From Amphritea atlantica (GTDB lineage: Bacteria > Pseudomonadota > Gammaproteobacteria > Pseudomonadales > Balneatricaceae), in contig NZ_FOGB01000001.1 in NCBI RefSeq assembly GCF_900111095.1, forward strand, positions 186,001-250,000: a stretch of 64,000 bases of DNA. Reading direction: 5' to 3'. Positions 57,422 through 64,000 of this stretch are shown in pieces (the first letter of the stretch is position 1; every line of letters begins with the position of its first letter). Both the position numbers and the translations under genes were made by a program. The notes beneath the pieces are model-generated. The model saw only the letters and a list, made by a program, of their open reading frames with translations, did not search any database and was not told the origin of the DNA.

Positions 57422-57664
57422 ATGATGATTACTGACCTGATTGATCAGGATGATTTCTATGAGTATCTGAAAGGCGCAGGTGTGCCGCTTGAGCAAGGGC
57501 TTTCTCCATGGGAGTGTAGTAAGGCTGCATTGCACTGGTTGTCCACTCAGGATGAGCTGGGACGTGCTCAGTTCGCTGAGTCTGTTGCTCTGTTGCAGAA
57601 ACAGATACCGGTGATGTTGCCCGAGGTGCAGGATGCTTTAGCTGTGTTGGCCGATGCTTTATAG
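57422..57664 (+). CDS. small acidic protein of unknown function
   Basis: 80 residues (MMITDLIDQDDFYEYLKGAG...), acidic, predicted helical, no signal or membrane segment. I do not recognise the family. In favour of a real gene: it lies between two strong terminators (57314-57342 and 57715-57743), the sequence has normal amino-acid balance, and the stop is followed within 55 bases by its own terminator. The ribosome binding site (GAGAACG) is weak. Located between a betaine transporter and gbcA. Confidence 0.55.
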   Translation: MMITDLIDQDDFYEYLKGAGVPLEQGLSPWECSKAALHWLSTQDELGRAQFAESVALLQKQIPVMLPEVQDALAVLADAL

Positions 57665-57714
57665 GCGATTGCTGGCTGGTCTGAAAATGGCTGATCTGAA
57701 AACGATAGTGTATC

Positions 57715-57743
57715 AAGCCGATAAGCTATTTATCGGCTTTTTT
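57715..57743 (+). terminator. intrinsic terminator after the small gene
   Basis: 10-bp stem AAGCCGATAA / TTATCGGCTT with loop GCTAT, followed by TTTT. Confidence 0.88.
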
Positions 57744-57952
57744 GTGCCCTGCTGACCTGGTGTCGCAAAAGCGGTTGGTGGCTGTGTCGTTTACGGTAAT
57801 GGTTTACGTTAATGAGAGCGATGGCGGTCAGCAGACTGGATGTGTTTAACCGGTTTTCAGGGGGCGGATATTGAAAGTAAGTAGCTGCTGCCAGAGTGAT
57901 GTTGAGGTAAGTGGCAGCAAAGACTGTCGTAAAAAATCGAGCTGTATACAAA

Positions 57953-57991
57953 TAAAAAAGGCTGATGTTATGACACATCAGCCTTTTTTGC
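57953..57991. terminator. bidirectional terminator downstream of gbcA
   Basis: AAAAAAGGCTGATGT / ACATCAGCCTTTTTT, a 15-bp stem with loop TATGAC. The A-run and T-run on either side allow use in both directions; it lies 16 bases past the gbcA stop. Confidence 0.92.
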
Positions 57992-58006
57992 GTATATGAG
58001 AGACGC

Positions 58007-59281
58007 TTATTTTGCCTTCAGGTTCTTCTGTACGGTGTCGCTGTACCATTCCAGAAAGTTAACAATACCGAACTCAAAAGTTTCTGAGTAAGGGCCTGGC
58101 TGATAGCCGACAGAGTTAATACCGCGCTGGTTTTCTTCACCCAGAATACGATCCTGATCGTTGGTGGCATCCCAGACCTGACGCAGGCGCTCTGGATCGT
58201 AATCCACACCTTCAACTGCATCTTTGTGAACAAACCATTTGGTTGTTACGATAGATTCCTGTGCAGAGATTGGCAGCACCCGGAAGACGATAAAATGGTC
58301 AGACTGCATGTGGTTCCAGGAGTTAGGCAGGTGCAGGATGCGCATTGAGCCCAGCTGTGGATTCTTAATCCGCCCCAGCATTTTCTTACAGCCGGTTTCT
58401 CCATCAATCGTCATGACCTTGGTGCCCTTTTTCAGTGGCATACGGACGATACGGTTGCGCAGGCCTGGACCGAAACTGCGATGCTCGTGAGGGATGCCTT
58501 CGGCATCCCACTGTGCGGCCTGGTCTTTACAGTAATCTTTAAATTCCTGAGATGCGCGTGGATCGTTGGTGTCGTCCCACTCTAGCAGCGTGTTCAGCAG
58601 TTCTGGATGGTTACCAACGCAGTGGTAGCACTCACGGTTATTTTCGATAACCAGTTTCCAGTTAGCCTGCTCATACATGTTGGATTCCACCGCCAGTTTG
58701 GTGTTTTCAACATCGTAGGGCTCCATATATTCATCCAGTGTGCTAAGGAACTGGTCAAAGTCGCCTTCAGGTTCCTCTTTACCCAGGCAGACAAAGATAA
58801 ATCCACCGGCGGTTTTGCAGAACGCTTTTTTCAGGCCGTGTTCTTTCAGTTCAAAGCTTTCACCCATCTCGGTGCCCGCGAACAGCAGGTTGCCCTTCAG
58901 GTCATAGGTCCACTGATGGTATGGGCAAACCAGATTCGCCACTTTACCGCGATGTTCAGTGCACACACGTGAACCACGATGACGGCAGGTGTTATGAAAA
59001 GCATTGACACTGCCATCCGCATCGCGCACTACCAGCACTGGGTTTTGTGCGATCTCAACCGTGAAATAATCGCCCTTAGCCGGAATCTCACTGGTCATAC
59101 CCACAAACAGCCACTCTTTCTGGAATACTTCCTCAACATCGATCCGGAACATCAGTGGATCGTTATACAGTGGTTGAGGCAGGGAGTAATTCGCCGGACG
59201 GGCCTCAAGCATTGTCGCCATTTCCTGGCGCGCATCATGGATAGTCGCGCAGGTGGTGTTTAATAGATCATTTTGGTTCAT
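58007..59281 (-). CDS. gbcA: glycine betaine demethylase, Rieske oxygenase subunit
   Basis: 424-residue Rieske non-haem iron monooxygenase that demethylates glycine betaine to dimethylglycine and formaldehyde, receiving electrons from GbcB. Rieske ligands C99, H101, C119, H122 (CRH and CPYH) and the mononuclear-iron histidines H220 and H225 (ENNRECYHCVGNH) are visible. The N terminus and length match the Pseudomonas protein. Transcribed divergently from gbcB across 354 bases. Confidence 0.96.
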   Translation of the reverse strand: MNQNDLLNTTCATIHDARQEMATMLEARPANYSLPQPLYNDPLMFRIDVEEVFQKEWLFVGMTSEIPAKGDYFTVEIAQNPVLVVRDADGSVNAFHNTCRHRGSRVCTEHRGKVANLVCPYHQWTYDLKGNLLFAGTEMGESFELKEHGLKKAFCKTAGGFIFVCLGKEEPEGDFDQFLSTLDEYMEPYDVENTKLAVESNMYEQANWKLVIENNRECYHCVGNHPELLNTLLEWDDTNDPRASQEFKDYCKDQAAQWDAEGIPHEHRSFGPGLRNRIVRMPLKKGTKVMTIDGETGCKKMLGRIKNPQLGSMRILHLPNSWNHMQSDHFIVFRVLPISAQESIVTTKWFVHKDAVEGVDYDPERLRQVWDATNDQDRILGEENQRGINSVGYQPGPYSETFEFGIVNFLEWYSDTVQKNLKAK

Positions 59282-59635
59282 CAGTTCGATCTTCCTTCAA
59301 TGCACTGCTGTGCTGTTTATTATAGTCGATCAGGAATAACCCCGATCTGAATAGTGATATAGAACGAGCTAATCCTCCTCCAAGGTGTATTTACAGGATT
59401 GACCATTAACGACAGGAATAAGTACATAAATCGACCTGTAATGCCCATATCTATTGGGATGGTCGCAATAAGCAAATAAATGTCGTTTGTAGTTAATATT
59501 TCAAAACCTGCTGGGCAGACAATGCACTCATTGAGTATGATTGATGGGCTGAAGTTTGTATAACCCGATGTTGGGACAAGCTTTCAGCCTGATGACTGAA
59601 CCGATTTATAGCTGTGCACAGATGAGAGATACGCT
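59282..59635. promoter_or_regulatory. divergent gbcA-gbcB promoter region
   Basis: 354 bases between the two start codons, AT-rich, with no gene. It should carry promoters for both and the GbdR sites that control them in related bacteria. Close to gbcA, TCCTCC at 59371-59376 is on the minus strand too far from the start to be its binding site. I could not define GbdR boxes reliably. Confidence 0.5.
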
Positions 59636-60763
59636 ATGACAAATACCATCCCTGCCACCGTTGGCTCCGATAGCTTCATCCCGGTCAATACCCAGACCTG
59701 GGTCAATGGTCGTCACAATGTCCGTTGTGTCAAAGTGATCCATGAAACCTGGGATGTGTGTACCTTCTGTTTTATGTCTGAACAGCCGGTGATGTACTTT
59801 TTTAAACCAGGACAATTTGTCACCCTTGAGTTAGAGATCGAAGGGCAGATGGTGATGCGCTCCTACACTATCTCCAGCTCACCATCGGTGCCTTATAGTT
59901 TCTCCATTACGGTGAAAAAAGACCCTAATGGACAGGTCTCAAGCTGGTTGCATGAGAACCTCAAAGAGGGCGATGAACTGGCGGTGCATGGTCCGGTAGG
60001 GCTGTTCAACTGTATCGATTTCCCCGCCAGAAAAGTGTTGCTGTTATCCGGTGGTGTCGGCATCACTCCCATGATGTCGATGGCGCGCTGGTGGTTTGAT
60101 ACCAATGCCGATGTTGATATTGCTTTTGTTCACAGTGCCCGCACGCCTAAAGATATTATCTTTCAGCGAGAGCTGGATCATATGGCATCACGAGTCAGTA
60201 ATTTCGGCCTGCATCTGATCTGTGAAAAGATTGAAAATGGTCAGGCCTGGCACGGTTATCGTGGTTACCTGGATCAGGCCAAGCTGGAACTGATCGCGCC
60301 AGATTTTCTTGAGCGTGAAGTGTTCTGCTGTGGTCCGACGCCTTATATGAATGCCATTAAAAAGCTGCTTCAGGATAACGGCTTTGATATGAGCCATTAT
60401 CATGAAGAGTCATTTGGTGCGACTCCGGTAGAGATTGAAGAGGAAGCCTTTGAAAATGCCGAGATCGCTCAGGAAGAAGCGGAGGCGCTGACGCAGGAGG
60501 ATATGATACGGGTTGAGTTTGCCAGTAAAGGGATGAGTATTCATATCGCTCCTGGTGATACCCTGCATACTGCCGCGGCTAAACTCGATCTGCTGATTCC
60601 AAAAGCCTGTGGTATGGGGATCTGCGGTACCTGTAAAGTGCTGGTTAAAGAGGGGGAAACCGTCATGGAGCATAACGGCGGTATAACCGACGACGATGTG
60701 GCTAATGGATATGTGCTTTCCTGCTGCACCACAGCAACAACAGATGTTGTGATCGATTTTTGA
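59636..60763 (+). CDS. gbcB: glycine betaine demethylase, ferredoxin reductase subunit
   Basis: 375-residue reductase that feeds GbcA. FAD-binding domain (RSYTISSSPSVPYSFSITVKKD), NAD-binding domain (LLLSGGVGITPMMSMARWW; CGPTPYMNAIKKLL) and a C-terminal plant-type 2Fe-2S domain with Cys ligands in KACGMGICGTCKV and SCCT. An acidic linker (about 265-290) joins the last two. Followed by a terminator at 60783-60809. Confidence 0.95.
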   Translation: MTNTIPATVGSDSFIPVNTQTWVNGRHNVRCVKVIHETWDVCTFCFMSEQPVMYFFKPGQFVTLELEIEGQMVMRSYTISSSPSVPYSFSITVKKDPNGQVSSWLHENLKEGDELAVHGPVGLFNCIDFPARKVLLLSGGVGITPMMSMARWWFDTNADVDIAFVHSARTPKDIIFQRELDHMASRVSNFGLHLICEKIENGQAWHGYRGYLDQAKLELIAPDFLEREVFCCGPTPYMNAIKKLLQDNGFDMSHYHEESFGATPVEIEEEAFENAEIAQEEAEALTQEDMIRVEFASKGMSIHIAPGDTLHTAAAKLDLLIPKACGMGICGTCKVLVKEGETVMEHNGGITDDDVANGYVLSCCTTATTDVVIDF

Positions 60764-60782
60764 CGGCTGTTCAGGAAACATT

Positions 60783-60809
60783 AAAAAATCGCCTGCGGGC
60801 GATTTTTTT
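60783..60809 (+). terminator. intrinsic terminator after gbcB
   Basis: AAAATCGCC / GGCGATTTT stem with a 4-base loop TGCG and a run of Ts. Confidence 0.88.
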
Positions 60810-60870
60810 CGCTTAAAGCAGTCGCTTTGAGTACAGTCAGTTGTTAACTCAATATTAGCCGGACGATACG

Positions 60871-62748
60871 ATGCAGGCAGAACAGATAGAGATTGCAGGT
60901 TTTCTGAAACAGTACCCGCCCTTCAATGCGTTGCCTGAACCGGTGATCGATGAGATCGCCTGTCAGGTTGAGATCAGCTATTTTAGGGCTGATAGCGATG
61001 TGTTTCAGTTTGGCGATGAGATCCATGATCTGTGTGTTATCCGCAGCGGTGCGGTTGAGATCTATCGTCGCAATGGGGATCTGTATAACCGATTGAGTGA
61101 GGGAGAGCTGTTTGGCCAGCTGAGTCTGCTGATGAGTCAGCGAGTCAGATTGCCCGCCCGAACGATAGAGGACTCGCTGATCTACTTTATCCCCGAAACG
61201 CTGTTCAGCTCTCTGTGTGAACGGTTTGACTCATTTGCCTATTTTGTTGAGATGGACGATAACCGTTTGCGCCAGGCGGTATCCAGCAAACAGGAAAGCA
61301 GTGATCTGATGGTGTCTAAAGTGACCGCACTGATCAGCCGGACGCCGGTCTGGTTAGATACCTCTACCACGATTCGCCAGGCAGCACAGAAGATGACCGA
61401 GGAGGGGGTATCTTCGCTGCTGATTATGCAGCCGCAGCGGGGGGATGATGGATCGGCAGAGTACACATTGGCGGGTATTATCACTGATCGTGATCTGCGC
61501 ACCCGGGTGGTCGCTACCGGTCTTGATCTGGAATCCCCGGTGACCCAGGTGATGACCCAGGATCCGGTTACTCTGGATGATGATGCTTATGCCTTTGAAG
61601 CGATGCTGACCATGCTGCGCTATAACCTTCATCATCTGCCGGTGCTACATGATGATAAGCCTGTTGGGGTGCTGGCAACCTCTGATATTGTTCGTTATGA
61701 GTCGCAAAGCAGTCTCTATATGGTCAGTAATATCATGCGTCAACCCAGCGTTGAGGAACTGGCCAAGTTACAGCCACAGATCAGCGCGTGTTTTGTGCGT
61801 ATGGTCAGTGAAGATGCTAACTCCCATATGATTGGCAGTGCGATGTCGGTGATAGGCAGAACGTTTAAGCAACGCTTGCTGGAGCTGGCAGAGGAGAAGC
61901 TGGGACCACCCCCTTTGCCATACTGTTTCCTGGCGCTGGGCTCAATGGCCCGGGACGAGCAACTGGTGGTGACTGATCAGGATAATGCCCTGATTCTTGA
62001 TAATGGCTATCGGCCGGAAATTCATGGTGAGTATTTCAAACAGCTGGCGACCTTTGTCAGTGATGGTCTGAATAGATGCGGTTATACCTATTGCACCGGA
62101 AAGATTATGGCGACCAATCCTGAATGGCGCAAAACCCGGCAGCAGTGGGAATCGACGTTTGCTGACTGGATGGATAATCCGTTGCCGGAAGCATTGCTCA
62201 ACTGTTCAATATTTTTTGATCTTGATGGCGTCTGGGGGAAAACTGAGTGGGCCTCGCAGCTGAATACCTTTATCTCTCTACGGGCTCAGCGGTCACCAAA
62301 GTTTCTTGCCAGTCTGGCGCGTAACGCCCTGAACAGGACACCGCCGTTAGGGTTCTTTAAGAATTTTGTTATGGAGCAGGATGGTCAGCACCGTAACTCT
62401 ATTAACCTTAAACGCCGGGGTACCGCCCCGCTTGCCGACCTGATCCGGGTACATGCACTGGCAGTTGGTTCCAGAGTACAAAACTCTTTCGAGCGGCTGG
62501 ATGATGTGGTGGATGCTGATATTCTGCCACCAGGCAAAGCTGCCGACCTGAGAGATGCGCTGGAGTTCATTTCGATGGTCAGGATTCGTCATCAGGCGGC
62601 TGATATTGAGGCCGGACGGGAACCTTCCAATAACGTAAAACCAGAGAAGCTGACCGACTTTGATCGTCGTAATCTGAAAGAGGCATTTCAGGTGCTCAGT
62701 AATAGTCAGCGATTCCTGAAATTCCGCTACCCATTTTCTGGCAGATAG
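60871..62748 (+). CDS. cNMP-binding/CBS/DUF294 nucleotidyltransferase-like protein
   Basis: 625 residues. N-terminal cyclic-nucleotide-binding domain (about 15-130; FGDEIHDLCVIRSGAVEIYRRNG), a CBS pair (about 150-275; SSLLIMQPQRGDDGS, LAGIITDRDLRTRVV, LHHLPVLHDDKPVGVLATSDIV), then a DUF294 nucleotidyltransferase-like domain with GSMARDEQLVVTDQDNALI, and the DUF294 C-terminal part. Such proteins often pair with a DnaQ-like exonuclease, as here (3-base gap), and are frequently near acetate or organic-acid transport genes. Probably an energy or nucleotide-state signalling protein; the target is unknown. Confidence 0.88.
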   Translation: MQAEQIEIAGFLKQYPPFNALPEPVIDEIACQVEISYFRADSDVFQFGDEIHDLCVIRSGAVEIYRRNGDLYNRLSEGELFGQLSLLMSQRVRLPARTIEDSLIYFIPETLFSSLCERFDSFAYFVEMDDNRLRQAVSSKQESSDLMVSKVTALISRTPVWLDTSTTIRQAAQKMTEEGVSSLLIMQPQRGDDGSAEYTLAGIITDRDLRTRVVATGLDLESPVTQVMTQDPVTLDDDAYAFEAMLTMLRYNLHHLPVLHDDKPVGVLATSDIVRYESQSSLYMVSNIMRQPSVEELAKLQPQISACFVRMVSEDANSHMIGSAMSVIGRTFKQRLLELAEEKLGPPPLPYCFLALGSMARDEQLVVTDQDNALILDNGYRPEIHGEYFKQLATFVSDGLNRCGYTYCTGKIMATNPEWRKTRQQWESTFADWMDNPLPEALLNCSIFFDLDGVWGKTEWASQLNTFISLRAQRSPKFLASLARNALNRTPPLGFFKNFVMEQDGQHRNSINLKRRGTAPLADLIRVHALAVGSRVQNSFERLDDVVDADILPPGKAADLRDALEFISMVRIRHQAADIEAGREPSNNVKPEKLTDFDRRNLKEAFQVLSNSQRFLKFRYPFSGR

Positions 62749-62751
62749 AGA

Positions 62752-63525
62752 GTGACTATTGTGACCAATAAAAGTGCTCGTATCCCCCCCGGCGTCAGGG
62801 AAGGTGGCCACTCCAAGATCACTGCGGAGGAGGGGGAGAACTGGGCCGCAGTTTATCGGGACAGGGTGGATACTGTCGATGATGAGCGACTTCGCTGGTT
62901 TTATCAGCAGGGAGTTGTTGCTGCCGAAACGCCGCTGGATCAGGTCTCTTTCGTGGCGCTGGATTTTGAAACCACAGGGCTGAGTGCTGAGCAGGATGAG
63001 ATCATCAGCATCGGTCTGGTTCCTTTTGATCTGAACCGCATCCGTCTGCGCGAGAGTCGTTACTGGTTATTAAAGCCCAATCAGGGATTAACAGAAACAT
63101 CTGTTCCTTTTCATGGTATTACCCATTCGCAGCTGGATGATGCCCCCGACCTTATTCATATTCTGGAACAGGTGCTGGCTGCCGTTGCCGGTAAAATTGT
63201 TGTCGTGCATTACCGTTATATTGAGCGGGAGTTTTTTTACACAGCGGTGAAAAAGCGGTTGGGGGAGGGGATCCTCTTTCCAATGGTCGATACTATGGAG
63301 CTGGAAGCGCAGCTCTATCGGCGCGGTATCTGCAGCCAGATTAAACGTCTGTTAGGGGCAAAACAGGAGTCGATCCGCCTGGGGGACAGTCGACTACGGT
63401 ATAGCTTGCCACATTATGGACAGCACCATGCGCTGACTGATGCCATTGCCACCGCAGAGTTATTACAGGCGCAGATTCAGCACCGTTATAGTCCCTCTGT
63501 ACCGATCAGTGATCTCTGGATCTGA
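62752..63525 (+). CDS. DnaQ-like 3'-5' exonuclease
   Basis: 257 residues. DEDDh exonuclease fold: VALDFETTGLSAEQDEIISIGLV (DxE), VVVHYRYIEREFF, and HHALTDAIATAELLQAQI (HxxxxD). An extra N-terminal part of about 60 residues precedes the domain. GTG start at 62752 three bases after the CBS/DUF294 gene (a second GTG at 62761 is possible), so they form an operon. Substrate unknown; similar to PolC-type exonuclease domain proteins found as partners of DUF294 proteins. Confidence 0.85.
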   Translation: MTIVTNKSARIPPGVREGGHSKITAEEGENWAAVYRDRVDTVDDERLRWFYQQGVVAAETPLDQVSFVALDFETTGLSAEQDEIISIGLVPFDLNRIRLRESRYWLLKPNQGLTETSVPFHGITHSQLDDAPDLIHILEQVLAAVAGKIVVVHYRYIEREFFYTAVKKRLGEGILFPMVDTMELEAQLYRRGICSQIKRLLGAKQESIRLGDSRLRYSLPHYGQHHALTDAIATAELLQAQIQHRYSPSVPISDLWI

Positions 63526-63540
63526 CGGATGGCAACAGGC

Positions 63541-63577
63541 AAAAAAAACCACCGGTGTGTCCGGTGGTTTTTTTTTG
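63541..63577. terminator. bidirectional terminator between the exonuclease gene and fdhA
   Basis: AAAAAAAACCACCGG / CCGGTGGTTTTTTTT stem with loop TGTGT, with an A-run on the left and T-run on the right. It serves both convergent genes. Confidence 0.92.
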
Positions 63578-63594
63578 CTATAACCGCTGAGATC

Positions 63595-64000
63595 TTAAGC
63601 GGCTACTGAACCGTGGGGGTCGATAACGAATTTCTTCGCTGCACCACCATCAAAATCAGCATAGCCATCCGGCGCCTGATCCAGGGAGATCATCTGTACG
63701 TTGACCGCTTTAGCGATATCAACTTTGTCAAACAGAATAGCCTGCATCAGTGCACGGTGGTATTTCATAACCGGGCACTGGCCGGTGTGGAAGGAGTGGG
63801 ACTTCGCCCAGCCCAGGCCAAAGCGCATACTCAGAGCGCCATGTTTAGCCGCGTCATCGATAGCGCCCGGATCTTCTGTGACATACAGACCTGGAATACC
63901 GATAGCACCGCCGGCACGGGTCATCTGCATGGCAGAGTTGAGTACCGTCGCCGGAGCTTCTTTGCCGTGGTTGCAACCACAGGCATGGGCTTCAAAGCCA
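63595..64000 (-). CDS. fdhA: glutathione-independent formaldehyde dehydrogenase (5' part beyond window)
   Basis: C-terminal 134 residues of the zinc-dependent NAD-linked formaldehyde dehydrogenase, which oxidises formaldehyde released by betaine and dimethylglycine demethylation. GFEAHACGCNHGKEAPATVLNSA, then GGAIGIPGLYVTEDPGAIDDAAKHGALSMRFGLGWAKSHSFHTGQ and the end DGGAAKKFVIDPHGSVAA match the Pseudomonas enzyme throughout. The frame runs off the right edge. Genes of this type usually sit in sox/gbc loci. Confidence 0.94.
   Translation of the reverse strand, partial: GFEAHACGCNHGKEAPATVLNSAMQMTRAGGAIGIPGLYVTEDPGAIDDAAKHGALSMRFGLGWAKSHSFHTGQCPVMKYHRALMQAILFDKVDIAKAVNVQMISLDQAPDGYADFDGGAAKKFVIDPHGSVAA

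Larger units (their letters stand above)
57665..58006. other. region between the small gene and gbcA
   Basis: 342 bases holding two terminators (57715-57743 and 57953-57991) and otherwise no supported gene. A minus-strand frame of 82 codons at 57730-57978 spans both hairpins and is rejected. Confidence 0.6.

Noticed and set aside
57730-57978. 82-codon minus-strand frame between the small gene and gbcA
   Set aside because: Its ends run through the two terminator hairpins; unlikely to be translated.
1-64000. Mobile elements, CRISPR arrays, tRNA or rRNA genes
   Set aside because: No transposase or integrase-like protein, no regularly spaced repeats and no tRNA cloverleaf was seen, despite the composition shift at 20-24 kb.

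Overview
The window looks like chromosomal DNA of a marine gammaproteobacterium, most likely Oceanospirillaceae-like (Amphritea, Neptuniibacter or Marinobacterium type). That is inferred from the protein families and moderate base composition, not from a marker gene. No rRNA, tRNA, insertion sequence, prophage or CRISPR array was seen. Most of the 64 kb encodes use of methylated amines: choline, glycine betaine, dimethylglycine, sarcosine and creatinine/creatine.

Layout. 0-3 kb: the end of a quinohemoprotein amine dehydrogenase operon (gamma and beta subunits) and an outer-membrane porin. 3.2-7.5 kb: an AcoR-type sigma-54 activator and general genes (MOSC protein, YceH, two small proteins). 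7.6-15.7 kb: choline module with betI, a TorF-type porin, a choline ABC transporter (choXWV) and betBA. 16.3-25.7 kb: a regulatory and transport block in which two closely similar GATase1-AraC regulators flank azlCD and a creatinine cassette (creatinase, BCCT transporter, creatininase, an ACT-like protein, a LysR regulator); its middle is visibly AT-richer. 25.9-35.2 kb: glyA-soxBDAG-purU-sdaB. 35.4-36.6 kb: gbdR. 37-43.7 kb: a three-gene operon (gamma-glutamylcyclotransferase-like, degenerate metallo-beta-lactamase-like, and a 1695-residue pseudokinase/AAA/TPR/GAF/GGDEF protein). 44.2-46.5 kb: a large M48 membrane protease. 47-55 kb: a dipeptidase-like protein, a V4R-like protein, dgcA, dgcB and an ETF pair. 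55.7-64 kb: a betaine-type BCCT transporter, a small gene, divergent gbcA/gbcB, a CBS/DUF294 protein with a DnaQ-like exonuclease, and the C-terminal part of fdhA.

How it works together. Choline enters through ChoXWV and is oxidised by BetA and BetB to glycine betaine, which can also enter through the BCCT carrier at 55.7 kb. GbcAB, DgcAB (with the ETF pair) and SoxBDAG remove the three methyl groups in turn. Creatininase and creatinase feed the same pathway at sarcosine. GlyA turns glycine into serine and SdaB turns serine into pyruvate. PurU and the formaldehyde dehydrogenase handle the released one-carbon units. Regulation is layered: BetI with two matching candidate operators, GbdR plus two GbdR-like paralogues, a LysR protein, and several RNA structures in leaders and between genes.

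The least explained items are the pseudokinase-GGDEF operon, the structured leader of the creatinine-cassette transporter, the ACT-like protein beside creatininase, and the dipeptidase-like protein that has lost key metal ligands.
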